Shown: positions 53,701 through 63,100 of the stretch, piece by piece
Layout: each line of letters opens with the position of its first letter
Position numbering within the stretch: the stretch's first letter is position 1
NCBI RefSeq assembly: GCF_019900845.1
Contig: NZ_CP074570.1
Location: forward strand, 3,162,001-3,226,000
From: Paraneptunicella aestuarii
GTDB lineage: Bacteria > Pseudomonadota > Gammaproteobacteria > Enterobacterales > Alteromonadaceae
Direction: 5' to 3'
DNA length: 64,000 bases
Program-made: the position numbers and the translations under genes
Notes under the pieces: model-generated
Told to the model about the DNA's origin: nothing
The model's database searches: none
The model's input: only the letters and a program-made list of their open reading frames with translations

Positions 53701-56700
53701 AGCAAACCTTCAATCCACAACTGCGCCAATTTGCTTGGGTCACGACGTTGTGCCAGCAAGTTAATGAATTCTTGCTTTTCTCTGCGGTTCAACAGTTTGG
53801 TGATACCTTCCGCACCTTTCACGGTTCCGGTCAGGATCTGGTTGTTGCTTTGTCCATCCAGGAAGCTGGTGAGTTTTTCCAGCAAATCACGCTTGCTGTT
53901 AACAATGAAGGCAACACGATTATCAAAAGACTTTCTACCTACTTGCAAGGTGTAGGCAATATTGCCAAAGGATTCTTGCTCTTCAACCGGTAAGGCGATG
54001 TCTTTTTGCAAGTAAGTACGTAAACGCTCTGCCATCTCACGTAATTGTTCGTCATTACGTGCAGACAAAGGAATAACCTGCTTGCCTTTGGGTTCTTCTA
54101 CTTTTGGATATTCAAATTGCTCAAGGATAACGTGGGCATTGGCACCACCCGCACCAAATGAGCTGATACCCGCACGGCGAGGATACACCACGCCATCAAT
54201 TTCTTTCTTCTTCCACTCTTCCACTTCCTGCTCTACGTAGAAAGGGGAATGGTCGAAATCGATAAATTCGTTCAGCTTTTTGGAATGCAATGAAGGGGCG
54301 ATCTTGCGATGACGCATTTGCAGCAAGACTTTGCTGATACTGACCACACCCGCAGCCGCTTCCAAATGGCCGATGTTACTTTTCACAGAACCGATAGGCA
54401 CAGATTTGAATGGCACATTGTAATTTTCAAAGGCACTGTTCAAACCGTTAATTTCAATCGGGTCACCCAGTTCAGTACCTGTACCATGCGCTTCGATATA
54501 GCCGATAGTACGAGCATCAACGCCACCGCGACGTAGCGCTTCAGAAATCAATTCACCCTGAACTTGTGGGCTAGGTACTGTGTAACCGCTGGTGCGACCA
54601 CCGTGGTTCACCGTTACGGCTTTAATCACACCGTGAATGTTGTCGCGGTCAGAAATGGCTTTAGCCAACGGCTTGATAAACAAGGCGCCAACACCTTCAC
54701 TGGCAACATAGCCATTAGCGTTATCACCAAAGCTACGACATACGCCATCTTCAGACAATGCGCCGCCCGCTTTGTTGATATCCCACTTGGTTTGGTGAAT
54801 ATCCAGGTTCACACCACCGACAATAGCGCTGGAGCAATCGCCCTGATAAATGGCTTCACACGCCAGATACAGTGCAGTCAAACTGGAAGAACAAGCGGTA
54901 TCCAGGGTTAAACTTGGCCCAGATAAGTTCATCCAGTAGGAAACGCGGTTAGCGATACTCCACAAGAAAGAGTTCGGGCTAACGTTGTTGCCTGTCATCT
55001 TCTCTTCTGCGCCCAGAATCTGGTACATGGCCCACACCGCGCCCACAAACACACCGACATTGCGTGTGCCTTCTTCCTGGGCAAACAACTCTGGATAATA
55101 ACCAGCATCTTCAATGGCTTCATAGGCGGTTTCAAGGAACAAGCGCTCTTGTGGATCTAGCCATTCCGCTTCACGCGGTGAAATGTTGAAGAACAATGGA
55201 TCGAACTTGTCGATATCAGCAATGAAACCACCGCGATAACGCTTGGTAAATTGTGTTTGACGACGCATGGCAACGCGGTGCTCTGGAATTTCTTCCACGC
55301 AGTCACGGGCATCCATCAGGTTTTGCCACAACTCTTCCACGTTCTTGGCTTTCGGATAACGCCCCGCCATACCCACGATAGCGATATCGAAGCGGGAGAA
55401 GGTCTTGCCACTGTGCTCATCTTTAGTAATCAATTCTTGCACCGGCGCGGCTTGCGCTGGCGCAGCCGTTACAGGAACAGCCGCTGATGCCGCTGTGACA
55501 GGCGCTTGAACTGGTGCAGCAGGTGCTGCTGTTTGAACAGGAGCGGCAACTGGGGCTGGCGCAGCTTGTTGAACTGGTGCAGTTTGAACCGGCGCAGCAG
55601 CTTGTATAGGAGCGGCTTGAATAGGAGCAGCTCCCGTCGCATTATGATACGCCACCAACTCATAGTTAGAGTGAATATCACCCACACCCGAAGCGCCACC
55701 TTCCAATACAATTTCAGGAATGTTCTGCTTGCTGGCGAACAAGTTGGTTAACTGAACGATAAGCGCGTCGGCTTGTTCACGTTTGAATCCAACCGGAATA
55801 GCCAGGCGAACCAAATCGTTAATCGCTGTGTTTTTCTGCATACCCACGCTATGCGCACCACCGCGCACACCAGTATTCAAATACAACCAGGCAACAAAGG
55901 ACGGAACGGGTTGCGCAAAGCCAGAAAACTCAGGTACTTGCTTAACATCGAACAGAATGCAATGACCACCTGCCGGGCTAACAACCGGTAAACCTTGCTG
56001 TTGCAACGACGTCCACACATGCTGAACCACTTCTTTACGACGCAGAACCTGAGTCTCGATTTGCTTCTTGTTCTGAAGCGCCAAGCCAATCAGCTTCTTA
56101 TCCATAGCATCAAGGCCACTGCCCTCTTCATTCAATAACACTTGAATGCGTTCATGCAGCGCAGCATCGTTAGTAGCTACCATGCCACCTTTGCTAACAC
56201 AGAAGTCTTTTGCCAGGCTCACTACCAAGGCATCAGCTTCAGCTAAAATTTCTTTGGCCACAGACCAGATATCAGCACCTGTACGTGCCGGATCATGCTC
56301 AAGCACGAACTGAGCGTTTTCCAGAATGCGCGTACCGTCCATCACTAACGGAATGGAATGCGCGGCTAATACCGCTTTCACATCTTTAATGTGCTGTAAG
56401 GAAACCGGACAACCGCCCGCAGCGTTATCGCTGGTTTCAATACAAACCATAGCAATGGCTTGCGGGTTTTGAGCGATTTCAGCTTTTAACGCTTCCAGAT
56501 CCAGATTGCCCTTGAACAATTCGGCTGAGTTCAATTGGAACAAGGCTGGGCTAGGCACTTCTTTGGGTGAAAAGCCTTTGTCTATTTGATGGAAAATGCA
56601 GGTTGGGAACATGATATTTTCAAGTACCACACCTTTGCTTTCCCAAGCTTTATAAAAGAAATGCTCGGCTGTACGACCTGATGACGTCAAAGAGAAATGC

Positions 56701-58514
56701 TTGAATGGGAAGATGTCTTGCAATACCGCGTCGATATTCACAGGTTGTTGCAAGTTCTTGCGTAATTGCCCCATGTGCTTGTCGATAGCAGGCATTTCCA
56801 ATTGCGCCCAGGAATCGGTTTTCAAATCGAAATCTACATCCGAAGCAGCCAGATTCATTGGGTTGAAGCCATGCTGTGCCAATACACCGGCTCTTGGTGC
56901 ATCGGTGGTCATGGATTTTTGGCCGGTTGCAGCAGTCGCGGTAGTGACAGTCGCGGCAGCGGCTGTTGCTGTTGTTGCAGCTTGACCAGATCCCTGATAA
57001 TCCGCTTTATACTGCTCAAGATCGTCTTGAGTCTGCATCTTGGAAGGGTCGGCAATCAACATAATGATGTCGATAATGTTATCGGCGTCACTCTTGCCTT
57101 TAGCGCGGCAAATATGAATGGTTTTGTTTTCCGGACGGAATTTGTTCTTGAACTGCAAGTTACCGGCGTCGTTGAAAATGTCCTGCTCACGCAAGGTATC
57201 CAGCGCTTTATCCAGTTCAGGATCGGCGTTCTCGGAAGGAGCGATTTTAGGCCCGAACGTCGCGCCCATGCTGAACATGTTGCTGCCTTCTTCACGCAAG
57301 ATTTGGATCATCTCAACAATGGCATATTCCAAACCACCTAAAGGCATGTCGGCAGGATAGAACTCCAAATCCATCAAATAGCCTTTATCTTTATCAGCCA
57401 TTTGCGTGATGATGATGACGTTTTGCAGCACGTTATCGACATAAGTCAGGAAGATACGGTGTTCATGACTGAAAGTCCCCGCCAGAATCTGCTCACGCGC
57501 AATATACACAAGCGGGTTAACCATTGAGCGTGCATCACACCATTTATCGATAACATCACAAATGTTTTGGTCGACCGCTTTGTCAGTACCACATTTGTAT
57601 TCCACAGTGCGGCAATCGCCGGCTTTTTGAAATTTGGACACCTGATAGCGCAAGCGACGCATGGCTTTGCCGTCTAACGTGAAGTCTTTGGTGTTCATAA
57701 CACGTTGTACAGCGCCAAATGGTGTTGCGGTGAATTCAATACCCTTCACATTGGAAATAGGCATGTCAGCCAGAATGCTTAATTCAAGGCCATACTTTTC
57801 GCAGTGGTCGTAAATCTCTTTACTGATGTCTTCAAAGTAAGCTTCATCACCCGTGTAACCATAAGCAAGAAGGACTTTCTTACAACGCGTGTAGTTGAAA
57901 TAGCCTTTACGCTCTTTACCGATAAACAGGTATGGCGCGATGTTCTTGGTGCCACGCGATACTGACGACTCGTTCTTAAAGTTGTCGTATAAACCTTGCA
58001 CCAGATCTTTCAACTCAGGATCTTTTTGTGCGTCTTCCCACAAAATCAAGATAGGCTGAGGAGTTACTATTGCAACAGGAGCAGGTGCTGTTTGAACGGG
58101 AGTGGCTTGAACAGGGGCTGGGGCTGGTGCAACAGCTTGAGGAACGGGTGTTGCTTGAGGTGCTGGTGCTGGAGTAGGCGCGACAGCTTGAGGAGCTGGA
58201 GGTACGTCAGATGAAGACCCGGCTTCATCACCCAGTTCATTCGCAAACATAGTGAGAAGCGTTGCTTCATGCTTCTTCATAAAATAATGAGCAAGATCGT
58301 TAATGTTGAAATTCTCGAATAACAGCGTTTTAGGCAAATTGCCAAAATCTGCTTCGAGCATCTTTACAATCTTCAACACATAAAAGGAATCAATCCCCAA
58401 TTCACCAAACGGGGCAAAAGAGTCAAAATCTGTATCTGAAGAGTTGGATGCTTCTGAAATTAGAGCCTTAAGATAATTCTCTGTTAACTCGAGTAATAGT
58501 TCGTTATCAATCAT
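47778..58514 (-). CDS. PKS-A: trans-AT PKS with N-terminal ACP-GNAT/DUF2156-PLP lyase
   Basis: A 3578-residue protein. Order: ACP (Ser43 in GIDS), Ala/Pro linker, GNAT-fold region like the C-terminal domain of phosphatidylglycerol lysyltransferases (DUF2156; 155-490), PLP domain of the tryptophanase/tyrosine phenol-lyase family (540-940), KS (1041-1470, Cys1208, His1343, His1383), DH (1649-1930, His1680), KR (2204-2430, Tyr2351), ACP (Ser2514), KS (2626-3060, Cys2796), DH-like end (about 3260-3510). The PLP domain keeps Asp726 and Arg729 (MDGTRILEN) and Lys769 (SLAKD), matching the cofactor residues of tyrosine phenol-lyase. The DH at 1680 has Asp for Gly in HxxxGxxxxP; the last DH lacks its His and has Glu for Asp, so it looks inactive. 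GAGAGG precedes ATG 58514. It is the first gene of the minus-strand cluster, facing a 1.6 kb intergenic region. Confidence 0.94.
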   Translation of the reverse strand: MIDNELLLELTENYLKALISEASNSSDTDFDSFAPFGELGIDSFYVLKIVKMLEADFGNLPKTLLFENFNINDLAHYFMKKHEATLLTMFANELGDEAGSSSDVPPAPQAVAPTPAPAPQATPVPQAVAPAPAPVQATPVQTAPAPVAIVTPQPILILWEDAQKDPELKDLVQGLYDNFKNESSVSRGTKNIAPYLFIGKERKGYFNYTRCKKVLLAYGYTGDEAYFEDISKEIYDHCEKYGLELSILADMPISNVKGIEFTATPFGAVQRVMNTKDFTLDGKAMRRLRYQVSKFQKAGDCRTVEYKCGTDKAVDQNICDVIDKWCDARSMVNPLVYIAREQILAGTFSHEHRIFLTYVDNVLQNVIIITQMADKDKGYLMDLEFYPADMPLGGLEYAIVEMIQILREEGSNMFSMGATFGPKIAPSENADPELDKALDTLREQDIFNDAGNLQFKNKFRPENKTIHICRAKGKSDADNIIDIIMLIADPSKMQTQDDLEQYKADYQGSGQAATTATAAAATVTTATAATGQKSMTTDAPRAGVLAQHGFNPMNLAASDVDFDLKTDSWAQLEMPAIDKHMGQLRKNLQQPVNIDAVLQDIFPFKHFSLTSSGRTAEHFFYKAWESKGVVLENIMFPTCIFHQIDKGFSPKEVPSPALFQLNSAELFKGNLDLEALKAEIAQNPQAIAMVCIETSDNAAGGCPVSLQHIKDVKAVLAAHSIPLVMDGTRILENAQFVLEHDPARTGADIWSVAKEILAEADALVVSLAKDFCVSKGGMVATNDAALHERIQVLLNEEGSGLDAMDKKLIGLALQNKKQIETQVLRRKEVVQHVWTSLQQQGLPVVSPAGGHCILFDVKQVPEFSGFAQPVPSFVAWLYLNTGVRGGAHSVGMQKNTAINDLVRLAIPVGFKREQADALIVQLTNLFASKQNIPEIVLEGGASGVGDIHSNYELVAYHNATGAAPIQAAPIQAAAPVQTAPVQQAAPAPVAAPVQTAAPAAPVQAPVTAASAAVPVTAAPAQAAPVQELITKDEHSGKTFSRFDIAIVGMAGRYPKAKNVEELWQNLMDARDCVEEIPEHRVAMRRQTQFTKRYRGGFIADIDKFDPLFFNISPREAEWLDPQERLFLETAYEAIEDAGYYPELFAQEEGTRNVGVFVGAVWAMYQILGAEEKMTGNNVSPNSFLWSIANRVSYWMNLSGPSLTLDTACSSSLTALYLACEAIYQGDCSSAIVGGVNLDIHQTKWDINKAGGALSEDGVCRSFGDNANGYVASEGVGALFIKPLAKAISDRDNIHGVIKAVTVNHGGRTSGYTVPSPQVQGELISEALRRGGVDARTIGYIEAHGTGTELGDPIEINGLNSAFENYNVPFKSVPIGSVKSNIGHLEAAAGVVSISKVLLQMRHRKIAPSLHSKKLNEFIDFDHSPFYVEQEVEEWKKKEIDGVVYPRRAGISSFGAGGANAHVILEQFEYPKVEEPKGKQVIPLSARNDEQLREMAERLRTYLQKDIALPVEEQESFGNIAYTLQVGRKSFDNRVAFIVNSKRDLLEKLTSFLDGQSNNQILTGTVKGAEGITKLLNRREKQEFINLLAQRRDPSKLAQLWIEGLLTDWQGFQSHDAGHRVSLPTYPFADKRLWACDSTAGELVAGGKAALHPMVDANDSTFDRQIFTKQFSEKDFVIYDHLVSDIPTLPGVAYLELVRKSGELAAKHKVQKIRNILWVSPIAVENGVPLDVNVELIPSGEQVSFEVFSINEDGSKQLHSQGKLAYANDAELQAEDEYIDLEAIKGRVRHVIDGKDAYPLFHNLGLGLGPSFQTLQEVFKNDEETLGRLKLPDFRLHDFKDIILHPSLVDGSLQAGMGAQIGEKVDEMFVPFTIGEVEVLHPLVENCYSYVTEVKDTKKGGGPSAVSKTNVMIVDETGKILVKIKESVGIPLRSVHEDESSAPGSANAAKADADAEFEKLYYANGWDEIPLDPAAGKAADVGSIVLFDHDDKLRKLYQDRLAKAGEGSQPVILVQPGEKFEDLGDDVYKVNPTNAEDFTKLVDAIVENHLSFGKVVYAWPHADFVKDGDLIAASMDEGVYSFFYFAQAIIEKKMDGNVQFVYLYINENGMPQPQNEAFNGFARTLQLEHKKLIAKTLEIKQSKPKQDDVLDAVLGEFHPSSAEALTVKYDGLVSGKGKRLVRKLKIYDLDAAVAGNNSPGLKHKGVYIITGGAGGLGLIFAEAMAKQCQARLVLTGRSELSGDRLAQIDALKEMGAEVLYMPADVSKLDDVKMLIEKTKAEFGQINGIVHSAGVIRDSFIKNKTIRDMQQVFAPKLNGTIYLDELTKDDNLDFFVLFSSLAATGGNMGQCDYSFANHFMDTFAARRELQVEKGERSGRSLSINWSLWKDGGMQLDEATETMFRKNLGIKPLAKEVGIESFITGLNAPSVQLAVLEGIQEKIETAWGLRKKEEPVVAQAAAGDAGAAAGGGAGSEDDDDLVMLVRDELSQVVQDFLKLDASDISYDTILLDMGFDSIGLTTFANMINERYNLDITPVTFFEYPTLREVSNHIGTEHPDAVRGFHNVSGGGSAPAAGSAPAADAAPQAAASGPVSFGKGWKPNAGKQEVVAGAPAQGGSFNPERRFVERPVAVVGIGGKMPMSDDMEEFWENLRDEVNMCTVIPRDRWDWEDYYGDPLKEKNVSNSKWGGFMREVDKFDPLFFGISPREAEMMDPQQRLFLEAVWSAIEDAGHRISDLAGTNTGLFVGVATNDYIDVMNGSGVELDGYTASGNSHSILANRVSFLLNISGPSAPLDTACSSSLIAIHRALESIHTGSCEMAIVGGAQVMLSPAAYISFGIAGMLADDGKCKTFDARADGYVRGEGAGAILIKPLDMAEADNNHIYAVIKATAENHGGKAAALTAPNPTAQADLLIQAYTKGEIDPRHIGFIECHGTGTSLGDPIEIQALKKTFAELYKAHGLGTPSELHCGLTSAKTNIGHLETAAGIAGVLKSLMAIRNKQIPALVHFEELNPYISLQGSPLYIVEHTKDWEAPKDDKGNEVPRVCGVSSFGFGGANAHVVLQEYIPARGETPQEGPFVFVLSAKRADRLKAYAEKVLRYVEKYNPNMADFTYTMQVGRDVMEHRLGIMFNSQEELVEKLNAFLNQETNVADMYTGFVKGNKEDFGSYGADSAKSRNALIDSWVNDKLYAPILDAWSKGMEMNWSKLYTNVLPKRMSAPTYPFAQERYWFHAGKDEASKGGVAVLHPLVHQNTSTLGQISFSSTFAGKEGFLTQEKLTPEADKTSKVLSAAASLEMIRAAASQATNGDLNSEIELYDLDWLQPMEVAEGKAYSIALFENDDEQIEFEIYSTEKDDDGNEQDIVYVQGAVAEGYDVSSNAMDIAHLKSQMDKGSISRDALYTALETMGMTYGDAQKSVADVWLGSEQQLVRLSLPEAAKSDAEQFVLTPAMLEGAVQAATGFVTNLDYPHGIPVTPFGLESISIVSACTTEMYAWIRFARGSNPGNRTLKLDIDLLDSEGNLCVSLKSLAYNNEGFGGQHAALLNDFESLLDELAGGSAQNADATEEDAKKAFEKLLENLY

Positions 58515-60148
58515 TTTGCCTCTCTTGCCTTTGAGAATGAGTTGAACTTGAATCGATCAATTTTGATTTACTGAAACGCTAAGCTTGCGAATCAATAACA
58601 ACGCGCAAACAGCGGTCTCACGTATGAGAGCGCCTACATAGGTAGAGCGAAACAGCGGACAATTCGTCAGTCGGGTGCCAAATGTTCAAATGAGACATCC
58701 GTGAACGGAAACCCCTTTTCTGAACCAGGCTGAAACGGCTCCGTTTGTTTTCACTATTCACAGGCCTATATGCATAAGGCGATATGAACAACCAACACAA
58801 ACGAACCCAAAGATACGAGCCATTCCCTTATCAGGTTCGGCTTGTATACAGAAATACGGATTTAATACATCAAGTGCTTGAGCTATTACGCGTACGCCAT
58901 TTTATTGCGAACGAAACCGCTACGATGACATCGCAGGGAAAGCATTGAGTATGATGTTTATTTAAGAACCAGGGTGACTTGATGAACAAGTAATGTGTTA
59001 AGCCTTGACGGGTAACAGCTTTAGATAAAAGAACTCTATAAAACAATGAAAACTAATAATATTAGAAAGCGATGCTGGAAAAACGGGAATAGGCAGCAAA
59101 CATCAAAAATCGGGTTTCTTTAAAAGAGATGAACATCTTATGGCATCAACCTTGTTTGCAAATTTACAAAGTCTTCCAGCCACGCTACCGCCGAAGCAAG
59201 CCCAAATTTTTTGGCACCCTTGATGTACGCATTCGCAGTCAACTTATGTTGTAAATAATGTAATGTTGTAAAAACTACTTACATTCCCTACTTCAAGTTC
59301 ACACTTAAAGTAAGTTGTGTGAAATTAGATCATCATCACAAACTGCTTCCTGCGGCACTTCAAATTCCATCAATTTATTTATGGTAAAAACGCCAAAAAT
59401 CTGCACAAAATTTAAACGCAATCACCAGTAAAAATTAAATGTTTTAAATAGAGAATTTTCCTGGACGCAACCGAGGATATTAAATTTACCCTATAGCGTC
59501 AACTAGTTTCTAAGATGCCTTATTTGACTAGGGTTAAACGCCTATCCCCCCACCCCGGCATTGTAGACAATAGCATCATTTTCAGGTCAATTATAATACC
59601 GTTACAGGTTAGAATACTAACCACAGATGACAGTTCGATGACCGACTTTAAATTCATTTTAGGTAAATATTTTAATCTCACCAGAAACCTTTAAAATCAA
59701 GCCTTGCAGACAAGTTACCGAGGTTAAAAATTTAACCTGAAAAATAGATTTTCAACCACTTTGTTCTTATCGAAAAAAAGAGAACAAACATTCCAAAACA
59801 TTCACATTGTCGGACAATATTTTTTTTATCTGACATCAAAAACAGCTCACAAAACAACCGCCCGATAACAACTATTTTCACGGAATATCCGTATAGCTAT
59901 TGTGTAATCCCATCGACTTCTTTAAGGTGCAAACTTTGTCACTATCGGGAAATATTTTCAGCCAGAAAAGTTCCTGTTTATGTATTCGATATGTGACCAT
60001 TTGGAAGGCTAAAATTTAGCGAAAATATGAGTGAGTCTGTGTGAGAAAATATGTGTTCAATGCTCATTTTGTACATTGCAAAATGTTACATTCGACCATA
60101 TCACTGATAAACGAATAATGACAACAAACCAGAGGCGGTAAGTACAAC
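58515..60148. other. 1.6 kb intergenic region between divergent PKS-A and CHAT genes
   Basis: AT-rich and without a convincing gene. It must hold the main promoter of the minus-strand cluster and that of the CHAT gene, but I cannot assign boxes with confidence. Visible elements are a near-palindrome AGGTTAAAAATTTAACCT at 59721-59738, a related CCGAGG-AAATTTA motif at 59471-59490, a 7-bp inverted repeat at 59298-59323 and another at 60065-60085, 64 bases before the CHAT ATG. No regulator gene is nearby. Confidence 0.7.
59718..59739. promoter_or_regulatory. Palindromic candidate operator
   Basis: CCGAGGTTAAAAATTTAACC contains arms AGGTTAAA and TTTAACCT around AA. A related sequence lies at 59471-59490. 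The position between divergent genes and the symmetry suit a dimeric regulator, but AT-rich palindromes arise by chance. Confidence 0.3.
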
Positions 60149-63100
60149 ATGATGCTGTTGCGGATAATTGATAATCCAACCATGGGTGCAATGACTAACT
60201 CCATTAAAATGGTGTTGGAATATCAAGGAAAATCAGGTCTGGAAGAAGATAGCTTTAGTGTCGATTCCTATACCTCTCCTATCAATGATAATTTCCGCAA
60301 TACGCTTTCCTGGTATTTTAATGATTATCTTGCGGGTAACAGCTACGGCGAAGATAAATCAGACGTTGTTGGCAAGCTGGTAAAGTTTGGCCGTTATATG
60401 GGTGACGAGCTACTGGGCGACGATCACCAACTTCTGCGCTTTATGGAACGTATTGATGGTTTGGGCTACCCCAATGTAAAAGTACAAATTGAATCCAAAC
60501 GCATTGAGTTCTTCTCCGAACTATGGGAAGCCACCATATTGCATGAGGCCAACTACTTTCTGGCAGGAGCCGCACATAGCTTTACTCGTCGTTTTGTTGG
60601 TAACGATTTCCCTACTCAACTTCCCGATATCAGCCGACAGTTAAACACTACGCCGCCTGAGCAGGATCAGGTGAGCAAACTTCTGGGCGCTCAGAGCGGT
60701 CAACCAGAACAACCTAAAGAGCATAACCCGCTTAAGGTGTTGTATCTGGTCTCTCGCGCTAACTTAAATAAAGAAGAAGCATTACCGAGCAATGCCATCA
60801 AAACCAGTATCGAAGCCGCTGTCGCTGGCAATATCATTGAGTTTGATGTGTGTCGTTTCATCGACAAAGCCACACTGATTGAAAAGCTAAAAAGTGCGCA
60901 TGTATTACATTACGATGGCTCTGTCGTCATTGAACAAGGCACTTCCTTTTTACAATTAGAATCTCATGACGGCAAGGTTGAAAAAATCAGTATTGAAGAA
61001 CTGACTCAGGCAATGGTTGCCAATGGGGTTACCCTGCTGAATCTGGACTGTCGCCAATATACTTCCGATGGCAACGCGATATCCGCCAGCGTTGGCTTGG
61101 CGAGCGTCGCCTATAGCGCGCAAAAACAAGGTTTGGGAAATGTTGTCGGCCTGAATGAAATTAGCAATCCCTGGTTAAGCAGCCAATGTTTCGACACAGT
61201 TTATCGCTCCATTATGAATGGTTTTTCCATTGCACAAGCTATCGTTGAAGCCCGAAAAGTGCTGCAAAGCAATGTGGAATCATTGTTGGCAACACCTGTC
61301 GCAATTCCGTTTCATCCCTGGTCGTTGTTGGCGCATTATGGCTGCCAGCAAGTCACCTATTTTGCAGGCCAACAAACGCCTGCCGATCCTTATGAATCAC
61401 CGGAATTAGCCAAGCTACACAATAAACTATATGGATTCCGTTCTGACATGCTGCCACCATTGCTACATCAAAGCAGCGATAGCATGGCCTTGAGTTTAAC
61501 CGATACCCTGCTGCTACCGTCATCGCCTATCGTAGCAGTAACGGGCGAACGAGGTGCAGGCAAAACTCAGCTAACTCATATTGTTGCCACACACTTGGCA
61601 CAAAAAGGCAAAATTGATTACGGCTTTTACTACGACTTTGGACACAACGATTATTCAACCGACGATTTGTTAGAAATGATCGCGCCTATCGTGGGGCAAG
61701 ATGTGAAAGACAAAGCCGGTATCAAAGCCAAGCTGGCACAGCTAACCTGCTTAATCGTGCTGGATGATTTACCGCCTGATGAGCCGCAAAACACCTCCTG
61801 GTCGTCCTTATCGGACTTCATTAAAGACATGCAATCTGCCGGGCATCGGGTTGTTATATCAAGCGATAAAACAACACCTCTTTTTGAAAGTGCAGACCAG
61901 CTCATGACATTAGCACCTCTTTCCATGTTGGAATTAAAGGTGCTGGCATCGCAAAGCGTACAACAACAAAGACTTCCCAATATCGCGCTAAATGCAGATT
62001 GGGACAATTTCCTTGCATGCTTGCACGGTAACCCTTGGTTAACAAAAAAAGCGTTAAGTTTATTGTTAAAAACGCCTATTACTGAGCTAAGTAAACAAAT
62101 CGAAGAAAAGGTTATCGCCAACGATAAGCTTTCCAAAGTCGATGCCTTCTATGAATGGCAATGGGCTGAATTGGATAAGGGCTGGCAGGATTTACTACTG
62201 TTAGTCAGTGAACAAAAAGCCTTGTTGCTTGAAACCCTGATGATTGCTGTCGATCAAAAAGAATTGTTCGAACCAGCCAAAGCCTTGTTTGACAATATCG
62301 GCAAAGAAGGGGCGAAATTCTCCGAAGCCTTGATAGCCTGGGAGTTAGGTGGGTTTTTGAATCGCTTCCCACATGGTCGCATGGTCGACACTCGTGTATT
62401 ACCGTTCCTGCAAAACAAACGCGAGCAGCAAGGTGAAACATCAAATGACAAGCAACAATTGCAGTTCAGTCAGCTCATTGCCGAAGGTATTCGTCAACTG
62501 TCTCAACATGTGTTGAAACAGCCTAACCCCGCCATTTCCAATAACCTGCTATTTAACCGTCGTTATTGGGTAAAGCATTTTGAAAACCTCTGGTTTAACG
62601 AGGATTACAAAGGCTTTATTGGCGTGAAACATGCGTTCGAACAGTTACTACATCAAGCCAAATTGATCGATGAAAGTAAACAATGGTCACTTGATTTGCT
62701 GAGTCGTACCCCACCTGCGACGAACGATCCGGAAAAATCCATAGAATCCAAACTTGCCTGGTTAATGATGGCAGCCGGAGCGATGGAAAGCCCTATTGAA
62801 ACCGGTACTAAAGCCATGCAGGAGGCCAAGGATAAGGTTCATCAAGGCGCAGAATTGTGGCATGACTGGTACAAAGCGGTTGATGAAAGCATTGATCAGG
62901 CGGAATTGGCTCTTTTCCATCAGGTCGCCGGATTTTTGGAAGTCTTCTTCCGCAGCAATAAAGAATGGGCTCAATGCCTGGAAATTTGCGCCAAAGCAGC
63001 ACAAATCTACATTAAATACGAGGCTTGGCACCGTGTCATTCAAGCATGGCGCTCTCAAGCCAAATATTTCGCAGAAATGGGTAATATGGAAGAGGCATTG

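Noticed and set aside
58618..58800. Small minus-strand open frame of 60 codons upstream of PKS-A
   Set aside because: No good ribosome binding site, no recognisable family, and a composition like non-coding DNA.
59140..59223. 27-residue plus-strand peptide with a passable ribosome binding site
   Set aside because: Too short to support without conservation data, and no known leader peptide features.
59140..59285. Protein-like minus-strand fragment ending in LEDFVNLQTRLMP, possible gene remnant
   Set aside because: It has no ATG start after the preceding stop and only about 46 codons; I cannot identify a parent gene.
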